A stretch of 64,000 bases of DNA from Aristolochia californica (taxonomy: Eukaryota > Streptophyta > Magnoliopsida > Piperales > Aristolochiaceae): the NCBI GenBank assembly GCA_029961685.1, contig JARWKL010000006.1, positions 2,480,001-2,544,000 of the forward strand, written 5' to 3'. The position numbers were made by a program, and so were the translations under genes. Positions 59,001 to 64,000 of this stretch are shown piece by piece. Under the pieces are notes generated by a model. It had not been told where the DNA came from, searched no databases, and saw nothing but the letters and a program-made list of their open reading frames with translations. The stretch's first letter is position 1, and each line of letters starts with the position of its first letter.

Positions 59001-61697
59001 TAGGGGGGGTTAGTGCACATGACTCAGGACATGATCTTCATGCGCATTACGTAGTTCATGTCCTGACATCGTTAGGGGGCGCCGAAATTCATGTCATGTA
59101 CATGAATATACATGCCACCCGATTTTGAGAATCATCCACTTGATTCTCTCGCGCGGGCTCTCTCTTGCTCAACCGTCTCACTCTTTTTTTTTTTCATTTT
59201 TCTCGTTTCGTTCCCGCACAGACACTCTCGTTCCCGCAACCCTCTGTCGTCTCCGTGAAGCCTGAGCTCTCTGCTCGCTCTCTCGTCTCCGCCGTCCCTC
59301 TCCGGTCTCCCTCTCTACTGCCTCCATCTCTCACTGCAAACGTTCTTCCGGCGTCCTTCTCTTTCTCAGACTCGCTCTCCCTCTGAACCTCCCGCTCGCT
59401 TCTCCCTCTCTCTTATCTCTCTGTCTCTTCTCCCTCTCTTCTCCCTTTCGGCATCTCACTCCCTTCTCCCTCACGCTATCATTTTTTCCCCCAAATGACC
59501 TTCCAATTTCTTGCGATTTTCCCTATTTCAGTTTCGTTTTTCTTCGATTTTGACATTTGGACTTCTCGGCCTCCTTCTCTTCTCCCTCTCTACGTACCAT
59601 CGTCGCCGTTGCCCACTGGCTCGTTGCCGTCGCCGTTGCCCGCTGGCTCGCCCCTGACGAAGACGATGACCCTGAGGAAGACGACGATAGTTTAAAACTA
59701 TCGTCATTAATTTATAAAATAATTATTTTTATTTATTTAATACATTTATTTTATAATTACTATATTAAAAATAGTGATTTAATAGTCATAATTAAAATAT
59801 TTTTAAAATAAATATTTGATAAATTATCTTGGCATAATTATCCAATTGCTATAGTTAATTAAACCAATGGTTTTAAATTTTGTGATAATATATTATTAAT
59901 TAATAATACATCAAATATATTATATACAAATATATAATGTGTTAAATTTATGATTAGATCAATTTTTTCTCTTAAATTATTTATTTTTAGGTTAAAGTAT
60001 ATCATATGTTATTAATAACTCCACGTATTACTTTCATTTTTTTAATTTATAACGTTATTAATAACTCCACACTATTTATTTATTATTTGTAATTAATCAT
60101 GTGCGTATTTCATTGGCTCGTATAATTACCATATTAATGCATAATAATATATCTAATTCAATTAATAAATATATCAATATATTTAATTATACATTAAATA
60201 ATTTATTCGCGTAGTAATAATGGTTGTTTTACCTAATTTGGAGTTTAAAGATTATATTGTAATTAAGTGTATTGTAAAGGTTTAGAGATTTTCTTGTTTT
60301 TTATGTTTTTCTCGTGTTGGGGCACTAACACTGGAAACTGTTTTCCAATGCACATGAAGTCGTCAACACTAACCTCCCAAATGCGAAGATGATCTTCATG
60401 TACATGACTGACATGATCTTCATGTTGGACATGAACTTGATCTTCAAGAATCCATTTGGGGCACTAACCCCCCCTAAACAAGTTGACCAATCTAAACTTA
60501 TATGCCAAAGCGATTTCCAGCTGAACAAACAACTGAATTATATAAGTTATGAGAACTCACTCTTGTTTCCTTCCTCCAATAAATAAGTTAAACTTGAAAT
60601 GGTCTATAGACTGCATTCGTTAACTTGCAAAAACTAATATTTTCCAGTTAAAGTCCAGAACAAATACATGGAGAATTTTCAACATAATCTATTCCTTTAG
60701 GTTGCTAGGTAAAAAACTAATCCAAAGTGAAAATAATTTTAACTAATGCCAGTAGTTGTTTCTTTTAATAAAGTTATCAATCAGTAAGCAAACAACTCAA
60801 GATAATTAAATCATCACAAAAAATGCCAATGCATAGCAAGAAGTTTGACAAACATATTTACTTAACAGAATAAATAACAAGAAAAAAGGTCAGCTTCAAG
60901 AAATGAAGACAAAATGGTCGACAAAGTGAAATCAAATTCTTGGCTCATAAATTGTAAGTGTGTTGTATACCTTCTGAAATTTGGGGAAAACCGAAGCCGA
61001 ATGGGGAAATCGATGCCTAATCAAAGTAGAAATTCAGCAATCGATGCCCAAATGTCAAAATCGAAGAAAATCGAACGAAATCAGAAGATATTTTGGGGGA
61101 AAAGAGAACAACAAAAGAGAAGGGAGTGAGAGGTTGAAAGGGAGAAGAGAGGGAGAAGAGAGAGAAGAAAGGGAGGCTGAGAGGGATAAGAGAGAGGGAG
61201 AAGCGAGAGAGAAAAACGGAGAGTGAGTTCTAGAGAAGAGAGAGAGGCACGGAGACGAGAGAGGGGGTACGGGAGAGAGGGCGAGTCCGAGAGAAGACCG
61301 AGAGACGGAGGCTAGAGAAGAGAGGGAGCAGAGATGATGGAGGCTGGAGAGGAGCGTCCGAGAGAAGAGACAGAGCAAAGATGTCGAGGCGCAGGGAGAC
61401 GAGAGAGGGGGTGCGGGAGAGAGAAAAAAAAATGAAAATGACAAAGGGCGAGAGAGGGGAAAAAAAAACGTAAACGTTGAGGGTTCGAATCCTCGCGTTT
61501 CCTTCGTCCGGATGATTGACAAAAAAGGTCAAAAACCGGTTTTCATTTTTTATAACGTGGAGACGATGTTCCGCTTCATCTCCGACATCAAGATGACATG
61601 AAGTCTGGCACTCCACTAACGACATAAATTGATGAAGGACGTAATGCTGCTGATCTTCATCTTCAGTTTCAAATTGACTAACCCCCCCTAATTTCAC
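59001..61697. mobile_element. Candidate foldback/MULE-like element with long inverted arms
   Basis: The left end TAGGGGGGGTTAGTGC at 59001 and the right end GACTAACCCCCCCTAATTTC at about 61677-61696 are inverted relatives. The arms (59001-59565 and about 61697-61040) pair over roughly 600 bp with many mismatches. Shared landmarks include GCATTACGTxxTTCAT, TTCTCCCTCTCTCTTAT and TTCTTCGATTTTGACATTTG. Between them lies an A/T-rich core and an inner GGGGCACTAACCCCCCCTAA end at 60459-60478, so a second element may be nested. No transposase is visible. The CT-rich arms give long but spurious open frames. Confidence 0.55.
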
Positions 61698-62641
61698 TTT
61701 GTAGTTAAATATAGGGTTGTTGCGGACATCAATTTCCTCTGTTTGTTTGAAAAATCCGGATCTTTGTCTTGTTCCCTATTAAGCTTTGGAATTTATCTAA
61801 ATGTCATGCTAGATTTTCTTCATGTTCAATTCCATCATCCTCGCGTGCCATTTACTTGAGCCTTTTTACATCCACAAATGGGATTTGGTGGCATCACCGT
61901 GGAAGTTTCTGGAAAGGCGAAGAGCTTCCAAATGGAATTACTTGGAAAAACTAATACCAAAACATGTTAATATAGTCTAGAAAGAAGTTTGGGTTGATTA
62001 CTCTTTACTCCCTTCAATTTTTTTAATCACAGAAAAGTCCTATAAACACACTATTCAATTTTATTTTCTAATACATAGGAGGCTACTTAGGTCTAAATCG
62101 CCTGAAAAATGTAGTAACAAGATTTATTTGTAACAGACGATGCGTCCATAGACCCCGGCGGAAACGTGGAGGCATTAAGGCACGTACCCCGGTACCCGTA
62201 CCCGTACCCGAAGGCTCCAACCACTGCATTGTTCCAGTTTACCTTCGACGCGAGGGTAGTTACGATTTGAGGCTTGCAGGCGTGACTCGTCGTGACTCGG
62301 AAGGCGACCACGTGGATGAATCTTTTGGAGCCTCGTCTCGGTCGTCTTAGCCGTTTCGGTTCTAATTACCCTCTCTCCTGTTTCAGTTTTCTTGGATTTT
62401 TTTTGTAATTGCGACATTTACTAGGGTTTCCATATTTCACCTCTTTCCAGACAGTTTCGTTCGTTGAAAACGAATAGTCAGATCTAAATTTTGTGAGGTT
62501 GAACCCTTCTCCGATGTTACAACATTGGAAGTCTTCTGATTTGAGTTCCCTGTCGAGGGCTACGCTCGTTCTTGGAATTTGAGAATTTAATCGGGTGGAA
62601 GTGGCTTTAGGTGTTTCTTCCGAGTTAGTTTGTTGAATCTG
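61698..62641. other. Upstream region of the CNR6-like gene
   Basis: No coding frame is supported. The last 250 bp is the likely promoter and leader of the plus-strand gene starting at 62642. Confidence 0.4.
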
Positions 62642-62752
62642 ATGATGGAGGACATGACAGCGTCGCGCTACGTGAAGCTTACGAAGGATCATGATTCGCC
62701 GGTGGAGGAGATTCGGCCTGGAGAGCTTAATCAGCCCGTTCAGGTTCCTCAG
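62642..62752 (+). CDS. First exon of a CNR6-like PLAC8-domain protein (partial)
   Basis: The exon encodes 37 residues starting MMEDMTASRYVKLTKD and containing EEIRPGELNQPVQVPQ, then a donor CAG|GTTCGT at 62753. This is the characteristic N-terminus of plant cell-number-regulator-6-like proteins. The cysteine-rich PLAC8 domain and membrane segments lie in later exons beyond the window. PLAC8/CNR proteins sit in membranes and affect metal transport or organ size. Two adjacent ATGs (62642 and 62645) could each start. The rest of the window is intron 1 as far as I can see. Confidence 0.75.
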
Positions 62753-63609
62753 GTTCGTGGCATTTCCCTTTCAGTGAAGTCTGATATAGTTGTAATTGGA
62801 TCTACTCATTTGCTTTGTTAAGACGTACTTGTTTGAGCCTTAGCCTTCTCCCCCGGGCTGGACCTCTCGAGGTTTTTTGTTTCTCTTGATTTTTAACGTA
62901 GTCTGTCTTCATTTTCAGGTTACAAATTTTGACATTTTTTGACCGCTGATTGGAGTTTGCATATACTTCTACTTGTCCTTTTTTTTTCTTAGATGGATTG
63001 ATTGCAAAGAATTATTTGACGGTATGGATAACTATCTCACAGTCTGACAAGTCTTTTTGTTTGTTATGTTAGGTAACATAACTCGTGGTCAATGCCACTA
63101 TAATTTTCTTGTAAATAAACATGTTATATTATGTCTCCCAAAAGAATCTATCAGTTTAAGAATGACTTTTGTGGAGGTGTTTTTTCTAAGGTGGGGGATA
63201 AGCGAATCACCAAATGAAATAAGTGAGATCTAGGGGCGTTGACTCTCTTTAGGGAACTTGCTTCTTTGTGTTGGTGTTTCACAAAAAGTGCAGTAGAAAG
63301 TGTAGGATCCCTTAATTTTTCTGTTTGATCTAAGGTTGTTATTGAAAATGACACGACATCATTTCACTCAAAACTTTATCTGGAGATAGAAACAGATGTC
63401 TTTTCTATAGGGATCGTCACTTCCCCTTATTTAGGCTTGAAAGAGAGACTAAATTCTTTGAGTTGGGTGAATGCCTCTGCTACCTTTCCTGCATTCTAAT
63501 GGTTACTTAGTGCTTGGAAAGTTGCTGAAGTTTTCACTTTCTCTAGAGAATTGGGCAAAATTGAGTTAGTCAAGTGGGGAGTGAGAGAGACGTTCACTTC
63601 ACCTATGGA

Positions 63610-63668
<59 letters not shown>

Positions 63669-64000
63669 CGCTCAATTTAATGCATAAATGCATGATTTCT
63701 CTAGAACATAGGTCAACCTTCAATGATTTTTCACTTATCTTTCCCTTAGGTGATCTAATTACTCTGTGCACCATCTCATACCTAAAGTTTTTTTGTTCAC
63801 CTTTAATGAAAGTAAATTCTATTTTAACTTTTCATTGTGTAATATGAGGTCCGAAGAGGAAAATGGATTTCTCTGATTGATGTAGTTTTCTTTTCAGATT
63901 ATGGATTAGTTCATTTACTTCTGGTATTTCCTTTTAGCAAAATGGCTACTAATTCAGCTTTTTCATTGACTATATCACTGTTATTTTCACTGCACATTTC
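62753..64000 (+). other. Intron 1 of the CNR6-like gene (to window end)
   Basis: No second exon was recognised before 64000. A (CT)n microsatellite at 63613-63664 has about 26 units. Intron ownership is inferred from the donor at 62753. Confidence 0.5.
63613..63664. repeat. (CT)n microsatellite
   Basis: About 26 uninterrupted CT dinucleotides. Confidence 0.95.

Noticed and set aside
61470..61500. Possible tRNA T-arm (GAGGGTTCGAATCCTC)
   Set aside because: Only the T-stem/loop-like part is present, with no acceptor, D-arm or anticodon arm around it on either strand. It lies within the inverted arm of an element.
61055..61697. Two 155-codon minus-strand frames rich in Ser, Leu and Phe
   Set aside because: They are translations of a CTCTCT-rich transposon arm and mirror the opposite arm at 59.2-59.6 kb.

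Overview
The window is plant nuclear DNA, most likely from a eudicot. Genes are split by GT-AG introns. There are plant-only families: tonoplast aquaporins, a VQ protein, a PXY-type receptor kinase and a PLAC8/CNR protein. The spaces between genes hold copia, gypsy, hAT, MITE and miniature LTR (TRIM-like) elements plus AT-rich filler. The species cannot be told from the sequence alone.

Layout. 1-3.1 kb has no gene I can defend. 3.1-12.3 kb is a retroelement graveyard: two inverted copies of one LTR (4.1 and 11.9 kb), a decayed minus-strand copia body, a plus-strand copia tail with its LTR, two copies of a ~78-bp-LTR miniature element, four 171-bp tandem repeats and a second copia gag-protease piece. 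13.0-16.2 kb holds two tandem TIP2-type aquaporin genes. 19.8 kb is an intronless VQ gene. 22.4-25.2 kb is an LRR gene relic cut by a 2,387-bp hAT-type element with a perfect 8-bp target duplication. 26.7-28.9 kb is a broken DUF828/VAN3-binding-like gene. 29.9-33.1 kb (minus) is a complete 8-exon formyltetrahydrofolate deformylase gene. 34.5-37.3 kb is gypsy debris with a tandem array of about six miniature LTR units inserted in it. 37.7 kb is a tiny two-exon membrane protein gene. 40.6-45.2 kb (minus) is a 12-exon mitochondrial-type phosphatidylserine decarboxylase. 46.3-50.4 kb (minus) is a 7-exon GFO/IDH/MocA oxidoreductase. 54.0-57.5 kb is a two-exon PXY/TDR-like receptor kinase with an upstream ORF that overlaps its start codon. 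59.0-61.7 kb is an element with long inverted arms. 62.6 kb is the first exon of a CNR6-like gene that leaves the window.

The genes are independent eukaryotic units, not an operon. From memory, the order TIP2 - DUF828 - PURU - oxidoreductase matches Arabidopsis chromosome 4 (around AT4G17340-AT4G17370), with a partial duplicate on chromosome 5 (AT5G47435-AT5G47450), so the middle of the window looks like an ancestral block. Here its DUF828 member appears dead. The least ordinary material is the miniature LTR family (a primer-binding site next to tRNA-like box A and B sequences, a chimera joined at the primer-binding site, and a tandem array), the hAT insertion and the PXY upstream ORF.
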